Shown here: in pieces, positions 8,159 to 17,430 of the stretch | Layout: each line of letters opens with the position of its first letter | Numbering within the stretch: the first letter of the stretch is position 1 | Source of the DNA: an uncultured Rikenellaceae bacterium | GTDB lineage: Bacteria; Bacteroidota; Bacteroidia; Bacteroidales; UBA932 | Assembly: GCA_937906485.1 (NCBI GenBank) | Contig: CALCYB010000083.1 | Coordinates: 1-55,864, forward strand | Direction of reading: 5' to 3' | DNA length: 55,864 nucleotides | Notes under the pieces: model-generated | What the model saw: the letters and a program-made list of their open reading frames with translations, nothing else | Databases searched by the model: none | Told to the model about the DNA's origin: nothing | Translations under genes and position numbers: made by a program

Positions 8159-9763
8159 ATGGCAACTATTGATTTGAGCAAGTACGGGATTCAAAATGTA
8201 GCCGAAGTGGTTTACAACCCGGATTACGACACGCTTTACAAAGCAGAATTGGACCCGACTCTCGAAGGTTATGAAAAAGGTCAACTGACAGAACTTGGTG
8301 CAGTCAATGTGATGACAGGTGTATACACCGGCCGTTCTCCCAAAGACAAATTCTGGGTAATGGATGACATCACCAAAGATACCATCTGGTGGACTTCCGA
8401 AGAATACAAAAACGACAACAAGCCGGTGACTCCGGAAGCTTGGAAGACCTTGAAGGACATCGCAAGCAAAGAATTGTCAAACAAAAAATTGTATGTAGTG
8501 GACACTTTCTGCGGCGCTAACGAAAATACCCGTCTGAAAATCCGCTTCATCATGGAAGTGGCATGGCAAGCCCACTTTGTGAAGAACATGTTCATCCGTC
8601 CCACTGAAGAAGAACTCGCAGCTTACGGAGAACCTGACTTCGTGGTATTGAATGCTTCCAAAGCAAAAGTTGAAAACTACAAAGAACTCGGTCTGAACTC
8701 TGAAACCGCAGTGGTATTCAACCTGACTGAAAAAATGCAAGTCATCATCAACACCTGGTACGGTGGTGAAATGAAAAAAGGTATGTTCTCATACATGAAC
8801 TACCTCCTCCCCTTGAAAGGCATCGCTGCCATGCACTGCTCTGCCAACGTAGGCAAAGACGGTGACACCGCTATCTTCTTCGGTCTGTCAGGAACCGGTA
8901 AGACCACCCTGTCCACCGACCCCAAACGCCAACTCATCGGTGACGACGAACACGGTTGGGACGACGACGGCGTATTCAACTTTGAAGGTGGTTGCTATGC
9001 AAAAGTCATCAACCTCTCCAAAGAAAACGAACCTGACATCTACAACGCCATCAAGAAAGACGCTTTGCTGGAAAACGTAACCGTAGATGCAGAAGGCAAG
9101 ATTGATTTCGCGGACAAGAGCGTTACCGAAAACACCCGCGTATCATATCCGATCTACCACATCAACAACATCGTCAAACCCGTATCCAAAGCAGGAGCTG
9201 CCAAGAAAGTGATCTTCCTGACCGCTGATGCATTCGGCGTACTGCCTCCGGTATCCAAACTGACTCCTGAACAAACCCAATACTACTTCTTGAGTGGATT
9301 TACCGCAAAACTCGCAGGTACAGAACGTGGTATTACCGAACCGACCCCGACCTTCTCGGCTTGCTTCGGTGCCGCATTCCTGTCACTCCACCCGACCAAA
9401 TACGGTGAAGAACTCGTTAAGAGAATGCAACAATCCGGAGCAACCGCTTACCTGGTCAACACCGGATGGAACGGAACCGGCAAACGTATCTCCATCAAAG
9501 ATACCCGCGCCATCATCGACGCTATCCTCGACGGTTCCATTGACAAAGCAGAAACCATCACCATTCCGATGTTCAACCTGGAAGTTCCCACTGCACTGCC
9601 GAACGTGGACACCAACATCCTCGATCCTCGCAACACCTATGCTACTGCGGCAGAATGGGAAGTGAAAGCAAAAGACCTTGCCGGACGTTTCGTGAAGAAC
9701 TTCAACAAGTTCACCGGAAACGAAGCAGGAAAAGCGCTGGTACCCGCAGGTCCTCAACTGTAA
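8159..9763 (+). CDS. pckA: Phosphoenolpyruvate carboxykinase (ATP)
   Basis: A 534-residue ATP-dependent PEP carboxykinase, interconverting oxaloacetate plus ATP with PEP, CO2 and ADP. In fermentative Bacteroidales it commonly runs in the carboxylating direction during succinate formation. Signatures: YTGRSPKDKFWV near the N-terminus, the kinase-1a P-loop GLSGTGKTTLS (around residue 242), kinase-2 LIGDDEHGW, and the C-terminal NTGWNGTGKRISI block. Length is normal for the family. It is a single-gene unit with its own leader and a strong terminator downstream. Codon use is highly biased, in keeping with high expression. Confidence 0.98.
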   Translation: MATIDLSKYGIQNVAEVVYNPDYDTLYKAELDPTLEGYEKGQLTELGAVNVMTGVYTGRSPKDKFWVMDDITKDTIWWTSEEYKNDNKPVTPEAWKTLKDIASKELSNKKLYVVDTFCGANENTRLKIRFIMEVAWQAHFVKNMFIRPTEEELAAYGEPDFVVLNASKAKVENYKELGLNSETAVVFNLTEKMQVIINTWYGGEMKKGMFSYMNYLLPLKGIAAMHCSANVGKDGDTAIFFGLSGTGKTTLSTDPKRQLIGDDEHGWDDDGVFNFEGGCYAKVINLSKENEPDIYNAIKKDALLENVTVDAEGKIDFADKSVTENTRVSYPIYHINNIVKPVSKAGAAKKVIFLTADAFGVLPPVSKLTPEQTQYYFLSGFTAKLAGTERGITEPTPTFSACFGAAFLSLHPTKYGEELVKRMQQSGATAYLVNTGWNGTGKRISIKDTRAIIDAILDGSIDKAETITIPMFNLEVPTALPNVDTNILDPRNTYATAAEWEVKAKDLAGRFVKNFNKFTGNEAGKALVPAGPQL

Positions 9764-9812
9764 TCTACATCCGTTCAAGAACGTGAGGCATCACGTTCAG
9801 TAACAGAACGAC

Positions 9813-9856
9813 AAAAAAACTGACCTTAACAGTTCACTGCTAAGGTCAGTTTTTAT
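9813..9856. terminator. Bidirectional terminator between pckA and the GLUG lipoprotein operon
   Basis: Perfect 10-base arms ACTGACCTTA (9819-9828) and TAAGGTCAGT (9841-9850) enclose a 12-base loop. An A-run precedes and a T-run follows, so the hairpin can end transcription of pckA on the plus strand and of the convergent lipoprotein operon on the minus strand. Confidence 0.85.
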
Positions 9857-9872
9857 TTGATGCCGGACGCCA

Positions 9873-12800
9873 TTACTTGGGTGCGCTGGAATACTGGAAC
9901 GGACAATCCCTCAATTCCGGACGACCATTGCAGATGACCCAGGTCTTAGTAAAATCCAAACTTGTTCCATCCCAATAATCCGAATCGCCCATCTGGTCCG
10001 TGCTAAAGACATTGACACTCTTCGGCCACAAATCCTTGGAGGTGTCATAAGAGTCTGCCAAGGTATAACAGTCACTGTAATCGGCACTGCCATCCTGGGT
10101 CCCCATAATTCCATTTCCATGAGGCACATAACCATAATTGATGCATTTGTCTGTCAGACTATGGTAGGCCGCACAGCCGACGATACCACCGGGATCATTA
10201 TCCAGACTGCAGGGAATCGGTCCTGCATTATAACAGTTCTGGATGATGGAATTTGACTGGTTCCCCATATTGGCCTTTTCCAGGTACCCCAATATACCAC
10301 CCACATAAGAATCTGATGTTAACGAAGATACCTCCCCATAATTGGCAGAATCCCGCATGCTGACGTTTGACTCGACATAACCGTTTGCAGAGCCCATCTT
10401 ACCGGCAATACCGCCCACGCAGATGTTTGTTCCACTCCCGGTAATCGTGCCAAAATTCACACAATACTGAACGGTACAACGACGGTCGTGCCCTTTCCCA
10501 AGAATACCTCCGACTGCAGGATAAGGACTCGAATCGTTGGAATTTGCGGTCACCGCACCATAATTGGCAGAATGATGTATCTTACACCAGTCCGTATCAT
10601 CGTTACCGCTCATTCCTCCAACTACCCCGCCTACAAAATTACAACCTGTGACGTTGCCCAGATTCACACAATAATTCACATAAGGCTCGGCACTACTGTA
10701 CTGCATGTGACCGACAATTCCACCAAAGTTATCCGCTCCTGTGACTGTACCGTAATTGATACATTCCTGTACCTTACCCCGCTTCTCTATTTCGCCGACC
10801 ACTCCACCGGCATAATTGGCCGCTGTAAGGGTTCCGGCAAACGAACAATCATCCACCACAAGATCGTTATCGAACGAAACAAACCCGATCACGCCGCCGG
10901 TATAATTTCCATTCCCGGTCACATATCCATCTACATGAATACCGTTCACGTGGGATTTGATCACATGGCCGATCGCTCCAGCGATGTATCTGGTCCCCTC
11001 TTTGGAGTCGTACGGAGACACATGACCATCAAAGGTCTTCTTCAAACTACTGGCAGCAGGAATGGTCGGTGTTGTCCTTTTCAAGTCATAACTGTTGTCC
11101 GCATCAAAGATACCCTCTTCCAGCAATCCGATCAGACCGCCCACCTTAAAAGGGCCTTTGATGTAGATCCCCCCTGTGCCCACACAACTGTTCGTCCAAA
11201 CAATACCGACTTTATAGGCATTCCCGGCAAAACCACCGACCCAACCATAGTCTTCCGTATTGAAAGGAGAGGTTACATTTGCGGCAACAGAAAGGTTGTT
11301 CACTGAGATAATTGAGGTCTCGGAACCGGCGCCTTCGATTTTTCCAACAAAACCTCCGACATACTTCTCCGCTTCACAATAATAAGGTGTTTCAACGATT
11401 TCATTGGATCCGAATACAAATCCATCCAGGGTGATTTTTCCGGATCCACTCAGCTTGGCATACCCCAACCCTCCTCCGACATAGGTCTTGCTTTTGATCG
11501 GAGCACTGATGCTGACATTGTTCAAGGTAAGATGCTGGGACAGTTCCGCGTGCCCGACATACCCCCCTACGTAGGAATCGTTGTTGGAGCTGATGACCAG
11601 GGCCAATTCCCCATCCTTGATGGTACTGGCGGCCGACAACGACTCAATATAACCGATCAGACCACCGATTTTGGATTGTCCATGGACAATCCGGACATCA
11701 TCGTTGTATTTATTGGGTGCATGCAGCAAACGGACACCACTGATCTCAAAGGAGGAATTCAACACATGGCCGACAAGCCCGCCCACATAATTTCCGCTTG
11801 CCTGAACCTGGAAGATGTCTGCACAGACCTCTTCCTGGTAATCACTTCCGCCAAAATTTTCAATCGAACTGGTGCTGACCGTATGAAAACCCGATACAAT
11901 CAGTTGGGCATCCTGCAGTTTCCCGACAGCCCCACCGACCGCATTTCCGGAAGAGGATTGGACAACCAGATTGGTTTTACAATTCTTCAGGGTAAGCACA
12001 GCAGAGGCGGTGACACTGCCGATAAAACCACCGACAGAAGATTGTCCCTGAAGGGAACCGGTAATCGCCACATTCTCCAACACTACCGTTTTGCTCACTG
12101 TACCGGCAACAACACCCACCTCCGAAGCCGTATTCATAAAGGATACGTTCTTCAGGTACAAGTTCTTGATGACAGCCCCATTTTCCAGGGATTTAAAAAT
12201 CCCCCTCTTGCTGTCGGTCGTACCATTTCCTGAGCCGACATAGTTCAGATTGGCAATGTAATGTCCGTCTCCGTCATAACTGCCGGCAAAACTCATATTC
12301 CCCAGCGTCCGGTTGCTTTCCATCACACCGCTGGTCCAATAGAAGCTTTCTGTCTGCTTGAAATACAACCCTTTCCCCTTTGTTTCGTCAACGTTCAGGT
12401 GATTCAAGAAGTCATTGAAGTTGGTAGTGGATGCAATCTCGAAGGGTTCACTTTCGGTCCCTTTTCCATCCAGGTACTGACCAAATCCTTCTTCTTCAAT
12501 CTCATCATCCAACTCGTCAATCTTGGTCACCTGGCCTCCGGAAAATTCCACCAGGTAACGCTTGGCGATTTGCGTCAGAAAATGCTTTGAAGTCAACACA
12601 TAATCATCGTCCGGAATCGAAATGGTTGAAGGCACCGTGATGGACACCTTCATGTACTCATCCGTAAATTCACAACTGGTCTTCAGCGTCAAGATGGTTG
12701 ACGTCCGGTCTCCGATAATCTTGACCTCAAAATTTCTCGGGGTATCCACTTCCCAACGAAGCCGCGTATAGAAAGTCGTCACGGAATACCCATCGTAATA

Positions 12801-12899
12801 CTGGGTATGAGGCTCACGCAACACACCCTCGTCCTTTGAACAAGCCACAGCCGCGAACACCAAACTTGCCAGGATCAGACATTTTAACAATTGTTTCAT
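9873..12899 (-). CDS. GLUG-repeat surface lipoprotein
   Basis: A 1008-residue predicted lipoprotein. The start at 12899 gives MKQLLKCLILASL followed by a lipobox-like AVAC and then SKDEG, so it should be exported and lipid-anchored. The bulk is built of about 25 short repeats with the GLUG pattern, for example VGGFIGSVTA, IGGLIGYIES, AGGVVGEIEK, FGGIVGHMQY and VGGILGYLEK. Each pairs a hydrophobic strand with a Cys/Asn-containing strand (CINYGTVTG type), which predicts a beta-helix or beta-solenoid. GLUG proteins in this phylum are often surface adhesins or protease-linked proteins; no catalytic domain is seen here. It lies 26 bases after the related 956-residue gene and shares its operon. The role (adhesion or matrix binding) is inferred only. 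Confidence 0.85.
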   Translation of the reverse strand: MKQLLKCLILASLVFAAVACSKDEGVLREPHTQYYDGYSVTTFYTRLRWEVDTPRNFEVKIIGDRTSTILTLKTSCEFTDEYMKVSITVPSTISIPDDDYVLTSKHFLTQIAKRYLVEFSGGQVTKIDELDDEIEEEGFGQYLDGKGTESEPFEIASTTNFNDFLNHLNVDETKGKGLYFKQTESFYWTSGVMESNRTLGNMSFAGSYDGDGHYIANLNYVGSGNGTTDSKRGIFKSLENGAVIKNLYLKNVSFMNTASEVGVVAGTVSKTVVLENVAITGSLQGQSSVGGFIGSVTASAVLTLKNCKTNLVVQSSSGNAVGGAVGKLQDAQLIVSGFHTVSTSSIENFGGSDYQEEVCADIFQVQASGNYVGGLVGHVLNSSFEISGVRLLHAPNKYNDDVRIVHGQSKIGGLIGYIESLSAASTIKDGELALVISSNNDSYVGGYVGHAELSQHLTLNNVSISAPIKSKTYVGGGLGYAKLSGSGKITLDGFVFGSNEIVETPYYCEAEKYVGGFVGKIEGAGSETSIISVNNLSVAANVTSPFNTEDYGWVGGFAGNAYKVGIVWTNSCVGTGGIYIKGPFKVGGLIGLLEEGIFDADNSYDLKRTTPTIPAASSLKKTFDGHVSPYDSKEGTRYIAGAIGHVIKSHVNGIHVDGYVTGNGNYTGGVIGFVSFDNDLVVDDCSFAGTLTAANYAGGVVGEIEKRGKVQECINYGTVTGADNFGGIVGHMQYSSAEPYVNYCVNLGNVTGCNFVGGVVGGMSGNDDTDWCKIHHSANYGAVTANSNDSSPYPAVGGILGKGHDRRCTVQYCVNFGTITGSGTNICVGGIAGKMGSANGYVESNVSMRDSANYGEVSSLTSDSYVGGILGYLEKANMGNQSNSIIQNCYNAGPIPCSLDNDPGGIVGCAAYHSLTDKCINYGYVPHGNGIMGTQDGSADYSDCYTLADSYDTSKDLWPKSVNVFSTDQMGDSDYWDGTSLDFTKTWVICNGRPELRDCPFQYSSAPK

Positions 12900-12925
12900 A
12901 CAGCTCATATCTATTATTTTCTATT

Positions 12926-15796
12926 TTACCGATAAATTGAATTGTTGGGTATCGGATAAGAAACTCCGGTTGAACCCGTCGGAACTTCAGGAATCCGCCA
13001 GGGTTGGTCTGCTCCGATGGACCACTCTTTATAACTGGAGGGCAAGGGCAATTGCTCTGAGGTCAAGCCTGTCGCATGATAATAACTAAAAATATCGGAC
13101 TGATTCTTGAAATAATAGATACCCTCACGCGTATCGTATTCTTCCTCATAACTGCTATCGCCATAAACCCCCGACCAGGAATTCATATCTGCCAGACCTA
13201 TGGAATGGAGTACCGTGTACTCATCATCCAGGTATCCGACCAGCTCTCCACCATACCCGGGCCCATTGCCTGCATTCAGACAATGACTCAAATAGCCTCT
13301 TTTTTGGAAACGTCCCACTATACCGCCTACCTCGTCAGCACTGCCACCGGAAATCTCCCCAAAATTGACACATTGAGTGACCATCACGATATTATCCTGA
13401 TAATCCGTCAACCCTTTCACGATAGAATTCATTCCTCCAACAGTAGAACAGAACAAACCTGCCAAGACCGGGGCAAGCGAGCCCTCAGAGACAATGGCCA
13501 GACCAACCATAGCAACCACCTCGGTAGCCAGAATCAGTCCCGCAGCAATCTGATAACTCGTTTCATGCTTTTCATTCAACTCATTCACCTGCTCTGCCCG
13601 TTCGTGCATCGCCAGATTCAGGCTGTCGTTGAACATTCTGACCTGTTCTTCCAACTGCAGGTAATTGGTCAACGAATCGACGGCTCTCGGATATTCATCC
13701 TTCAAGTTGGTCAAGGCCAATCCGCTGGCAAGCGAGAAAGTCTGTTTCTCCCGAAGCGCCTTCAACTCAGCATTCATCTCATTCAGATCCTTCTCCACGG
13801 TCTCTACAATACGCGAAGCAATGGCATGGACGTGGGGATTATTGGCATGATAGCCCGAAACCGAGATAAAAGCGATCTCTGTTGCATCAACAATCACATC
13901 CACAGCAACTTCAATGACCAGAACAACCGCTGATGCCACCCCATTGAGTGCATGGTGGGCAATAGCCAGCGTAGGACCGACAATCGCTCCGGCTACAATC
14001 TGTATCACCCCGAAAGCAATTTCAGCTTTATTCAGAGGGCTTAACTCCTCTTTCATCCCCATTTCTGCCACAATCCCACCAACCGGTGAGTTCGCGCCAT
14101 GAATCTTACCATAATTTGCAGAGTAATGAATCAGAGAATTGTTGACGGCATACCCGACAATGCCGGCCGCATGCGAGCCACTTCCGGTCACCTTTCCCAA
14201 ATTCTGCACATCGGCGATGATCCCCATGCAGGTATTCGCGACAATACCCGCAACATAATCACCAGAAGCTTCCACCTCGCCATTGTTCACAGAATTATGA
14301 ATCGCGGCATATGCCGTATTCCCGGCAAATCCCCCTACGAAATCTTTTCCACTGACCTTCCCTTCATTAATACAACCGTAGCAGGCCAGTTGAGCCTCTC
14401 CACACAGACCACCGATGTTTCGCTCACCCGACACCCTTCCGGAATTCTTACAATAACGCAGATAAACATTATTGAACACATAACCGGTCTCTTCACTATA
14501 ATAAGAACGAGTACTACCAATGATGCCGCCCGTACCTTCGTATCCTTTCACCGTACCCTGGTTCTGACAGGCCGTAATCCAGCCAGCTCGCGCACCACCG
14601 ATAATTCCCCCGAAAGAACGCTGCGTCTGATCGATGTCCGAAATCGGTCCTTCCACAACAGCCTCTTTCAAATTCTTGGAGCCCACAATATTGACCGTAT
14701 CCCCTACGGCAATGATTCCACCGGCACTCCCCTTGTTCACCTTCACGGAACTGCTGTTTTCGCAAAGATTGATCAGGATGCTGGAACGTTGGCCTCCTGC
14801 ACCAATGATTCCACCGGCATTGTAATCCGCGGACACCTCTGACTCTCTGGACCGGCATTCCGCAATATTCAAGATGGTTCCAGCATCCACAGCCCCCAGC
14901 ACTGCTCCCACAGACGCCCCATCCTCAAAACTATAGGCCTCCGAACTGTAAACCTCGCAATTGATCAGGTGGGTCGTATCAGGCGTTCCCCCCTTCGATA
15001 TGGCGATTCCGGCCAACACACCAACCCCATAAACCCCCTTGACATAAGAATGTTGGACGGTCAGGTTCTGGATCGTCGCTCCACCCAAATAACCAAAGAG
15101 CCCTAGCGCAACACCATTGGACAAACCGTCAGCAATCGCCTTCACATATTCAATGTAGTGATGGTTGCCATCGTACACCCCCGAAAACGGATTGTTGTTG
15201 TCGTAACCGATCGGTGTCCAGAAATGGACGGGATCACACAACTCCACTTCCTTTTTCATGTATTTCGCCTCAATATCAGCCTCCTGACAAAAATAAACCC
15301 CTTCCGTCGGATAACTGTTGGTAAACTTGCGGATCCGTGAAAGATGCTCAGCTGCTGTAACGATGTAAGGATCTTCCGGAGTACCTTGTCCGCTCAGACC
15401 GCTCAACGGATCGTACGTATCCAACACCTTGAACGTACCCTTTGCGAACTCAATCCGCATCCCCAGTCCGAAAGTACGGTCCTCGTCATACTCAAAAAAT
15501 AACAGACGATAAACGCCTTCCCTCAAGCCCTTATCCATCGTAACCAACGAAAGAGAATTCTCACGCTGATGCACGCACTCGCGGGTAATCACAGAACCAT
15601 CCGGTGCAAGAATATGGCACACCAGGTCCTTCTCAAAGAACCCCTGCAACTGCTCACTCAATTGGAAGACCTTGTGCTCACCCACAAAGCCATCCGTATC
15701 AGGCCCCACAGGATCATGCTCATCTTGGGCACACTGAGCCAAGAGCCCCAATGAGAGGAGAATAATTCCCCAAAAAGTCAATCTGATATTCTTCAT
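12926..15796 (-). CDS. GLUG-repeat lipoprotein with internal hydrophobic helical insert
   Basis: A 956-residue predicted lipoprotein with signal MKNIRLTFWGIILLSLGLLAQC and lipid cysteine in LLAQC. Residues about 150-580 are GLUG-type repeats (AGGIIGAGG, FGGIIGGARA, IGGLCGEAQL, VGGFAGNTAY, AAGIVGYAVN). The repeats are then interrupted by about 220 residues without the motif (about 580-803; roughly 13385-14057 on the window). That insert has long hydrophobic helices (AEIAFGVIQIVAGAIVG; VASAVVLVIEVAVDVIV), a charged coiled-coil stretch (VEKDLNEMNAELKALREK) and another hydrophobic helix (AAGLILATEVVAMVGLAIV). Repeats then resume (VGGIVGRFQKR). It is first in a two-gene operon with the second GLUG lipoprotein. 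The insert looks like a membrane-inserting or oligomerising module, but no family was recognised. Confidence 0.82.
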   Translation of the reverse strand: MKNIRLTFWGIILLSLGLLAQCAQDEHDPVGPDTDGFVGEHKVFQLSEQLQGFFEKDLVCHILAPDGSVITRECVHQRENSLSLVTMDKGLREGVYRLLFFEYDEDRTFGLGMRIEFAKGTFKVLDTYDPLSGLSGQGTPEDPYIVTAAEHLSRIRKFTNSYPTEGVYFCQEADIEAKYMKKEVELCDPVHFWTPIGYDNNNPFSGVYDGNHHYIEYVKAIADGLSNGVALGLFGYLGGATIQNLTVQHSYVKGVYGVGVLAGIAISKGGTPDTTHLINCEVYSSEAYSFEDGASVGAVLGAVDAGTILNIAECRSRESEVSADYNAGGIIGAGGQRSSILINLCENSSSVKVNKGSAGGIIAVGDTVNIVGSKNLKEAVVEGPISDIDQTQRSFGGIIGGARAGWITACQNQGTVKGYEGTGGIIGSTRSYYSEETGYVFNNVYLRYCKNSGRVSGERNIGGLCGEAQLACYGCINEGKVSGKDFVGGFAGNTAYAAIHNSVNNGEVEASGDYVAGIVANTCMGIIADVQNLGKVTGSGSHAAGIVGYAVNNSLIHYSANYGKIHGANSPVGGIVAEMGMKEELSPLNKAEIAFGVIQIVAGAIVGPTLAIAHHALNGVASAVVLVIEVAVDVIVDATEIAFISVSGYHANNPHVHAIASRIVETVEKDLNEMNAELKALREKQTFSLASGLALTNLKDEYPRAVDSLTNYLQLEEQVRMFNDSLNLAMHERAEQVNELNEKHETSYQIAAGLILATEVVAMVGLAIVSEGSLAPVLAGLFCSTVGGMNSIVKGLTDYQDNIVMVTQCVNFGEISGGSADEVGGIVGRFQKRGYLSHCLNAGNGPGYGGELVGYLDDEYTVLHSIGLADMNSWSGVYGDSSYEEEYDTREGIYYFKNQSDIFSYYHATGLTSEQLPLPSSYKEWSIGADQPWRIPEVPTGSTGVSYPIPNNSIYR

Positions 15797-15869
15797 AAAG
15801 TAGCAAATAGTAGCAATGTTTAGTAGTGTTATGTAGTAGTATCAAAACACAAATCATAAAATTAAGCAG

Positions 15870-15877
15870 CAAAAGTA
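15870..15877 (-). promoter_or_regulatory. Candidate -7 box for the GLUG lipoprotein operon
   Basis: TACTTTTG on the minus strand matches TAnnTTTG and would give a leader of about 70 bases. No TTTG is seen at the usual -33 spacing. The surrounding 200 bases are strongly AT-rich and carry no gene. Confidence 0.35.
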
Positions 15878-15976
15878 ATAAATATTTTGGATATAAATTT
15901 AGTTTTTATGTCATTAATTTAATAACTTTTTGCTAAAAGTTATCAACAATTAAGCAAGCATCCCAAAGAAATGCAT

Positions 15977-15984
15977 TATATTTG
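15977..15984 (+). promoter_or_regulatory. Candidate -7 box for the amidohydrolase-punA pair
   Basis: TATATTTG matches the Bacteroidota -7 consensus exactly and lies 16 bases before the amidohydrolase ATG. No TTTG was found at the -33 spacing. Confidence 0.45.
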
Positions 15985-16000
15985 TAAAAAATAAGACAGC

Positions 16001-17404
16001 ATGAGTGAACTATTGATAAAAAACGTCACCCTGGACGGTAAACAAGTTGATATACGTATCTCGGGCAACCGGATTCTGGAGATCAACCCCATCCCCCAAG
16101 ATGGACCCGGCACTTCCGGTGTCGAATCCATCCTTTCAGGTATTGCCGGTTTCTTCTCCGGCATATCTTCGGGTGACCACCATTCCGGAAAACTCCCCGA
16201 CATCGCCAAATCCGGCATGTCCCGCAGCGCCCGGGAAGCGGCCACCGTACAAAAGTTGCAGGTAATTGACGGTACCGGCAAATGGGTAATCCCTGGACTG
16301 ATCAACATGCATACCCACTCGGGAATGACCATGACCCGTGGTGTGGGCGAAGATATGCCCCTAAGTACCTGGTTGGACCTGATCTGGGAAATAGAACAAG
16401 GCCTTAATGAAGACATCATCTACTGGGGCACGCGACTGGCTTGTCTGGAAATGATCAAATCCGGAACAACCTGTTTCAACGACCAATACTGGATGATCGA
16501 CTCGGCGGCCCAAGCCGTTGAAGAAGCCGGAATCCGAGCTTTCCACTCATACGTCCTGCTTGATGGAGGGGATGCCCACAAAGCAGCCCGTCAACGAAAG
16601 GAAGCAGAAGAGACGTTCGAGCGTTCAAAAAAATGGGATCCGCTCAACCATTTCACCATCGCCATCCACGCCCCCTACACCGTATGCGAAGAAAACATGC
16701 GTTGGGCAGGTGAATTCACAAAGGAAAACAACCTATTGATCCACACTCATTTATCAGAAACAAAAAACGAAGTGGACACCTCCCTCCAACGCTACGGAAA
16801 AACCCCTATACGAAGAATGTATGACCTGGGACTGCTCTCCAACCGTGTCATTTCCGCCCACTCCCTATGGCTCAATGAAGAAGACATTGCCTTACTGGGA
16901 GAAAACGGGGTCACCACAGTCCACAACGTCAACTCCAACCTCAAACTGGCCTCCGGCTACCGATTCCTCTACAAGGAACTGGCCGCAGCCGGTGCCAATG
17001 TCACCCTCGGAACCGACGGATGCGGGTCTTCCAACAACCTGGATATGCTGGAAGCCATGAAGACTTCCGCCCTGCTGCAAAAAGCCTGGCGTGAAGATCC
17101 GGCTGCCTTGTCGCTTCAAGAACTGATGGAAATGGCCACCGTCAACGGAGCCAAAGCACTGGGACTCAACACAGGAAAAATCGAGGTTGGTGCCCTGGCC
17201 GACCTCAGTTTGATTGATGTGAAAAGTTCAGCCTTCACCCCGATGCTCGACTTCTACTCGAACCTGATCTACTCAGCCAACAGCTCTTGTGTTGACACGG
17301 TCATCTGCAACGGCAGCATCGTCATGCAGAATCGACAAGTCCCCGGCGAAGAGGAAATTCTAAATAAGGTCAACGAACTTTACAAACAACTGATTGCAAA
17401 ATAA
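16001..17404 (+). CDS. Amidohydrolase, probable adenosine/methylthioadenosine/S-adenosylhomocysteine deaminase family
   Basis: A 467-residue metal-dependent hydrolase of the ATZ/TRZ (MtaD/SsnA) group. Metal-binding and catalytic blocks are INMHTHSGMTMTRG (around residue 103), AIHAPYTVCEENM (about 222), LIHTHLSETKNE (about 247), ISAHSLWLNEED (about 286) and LGTDGCGSSNNLDML (about 336). Family members deaminate MTA, SAH or adenosine, which fits the purine nucleoside phosphorylase 26 bases downstream. Between the N-terminal beta-sandwich strand and the HTHS motif there is an insert of about 45 residues rich in Gly and Ser (around residues 35-82) that I do not recognise from the family. Substrate is not settled from sequence. 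Confidence 0.85.
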   Translation: MSELLIKNVTLDGKQVDIRISGNRILEINPIPQDGPGTSGVESILSGIAGFFSGISSGDHHSGKLPDIAKSGMSRSAREAATVQKLQVIDGTGKWVIPGLINMHTHSGMTMTRGVGEDMPLSTWLDLIWEIEQGLNEDIIYWGTRLACLEMIKSGTTCFNDQYWMIDSAAQAVEEAGIRAFHSYVLLDGGDAHKAARQRKEAEETFERSKKWDPLNHFTIAIHAPYTVCEENMRWAGEFTKENNLLIHTHLSETKNEVDTSLQRYGKTPIRRMYDLGLLSNRVISAHSLWLNEEDIALLGENGVTTVHNVNSNLKLASGYRFLYKELAAAGANVTLGTDGCGSSNNLDMLEAMKTSALLQKAWREDPAALSLQELMEMATVNGAKALGLNTGKIEVGALADLSLIDVKSSAFTPMLDFYSNLIYSANSSCVDTVICNGSIVMQNRQVPGEEEILNKVNELYKQLIAK

Positions 17405-17430
17405 TAACCTAACACCCAAAATATACAGCC

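Noticed and set aside
10488..12233. Long plus-strand frames opposite the GLUG lipoproteins
   Set aside because: Repetitive shadow translations of the GLUG repeats, without signal peptide, family motif or start context.
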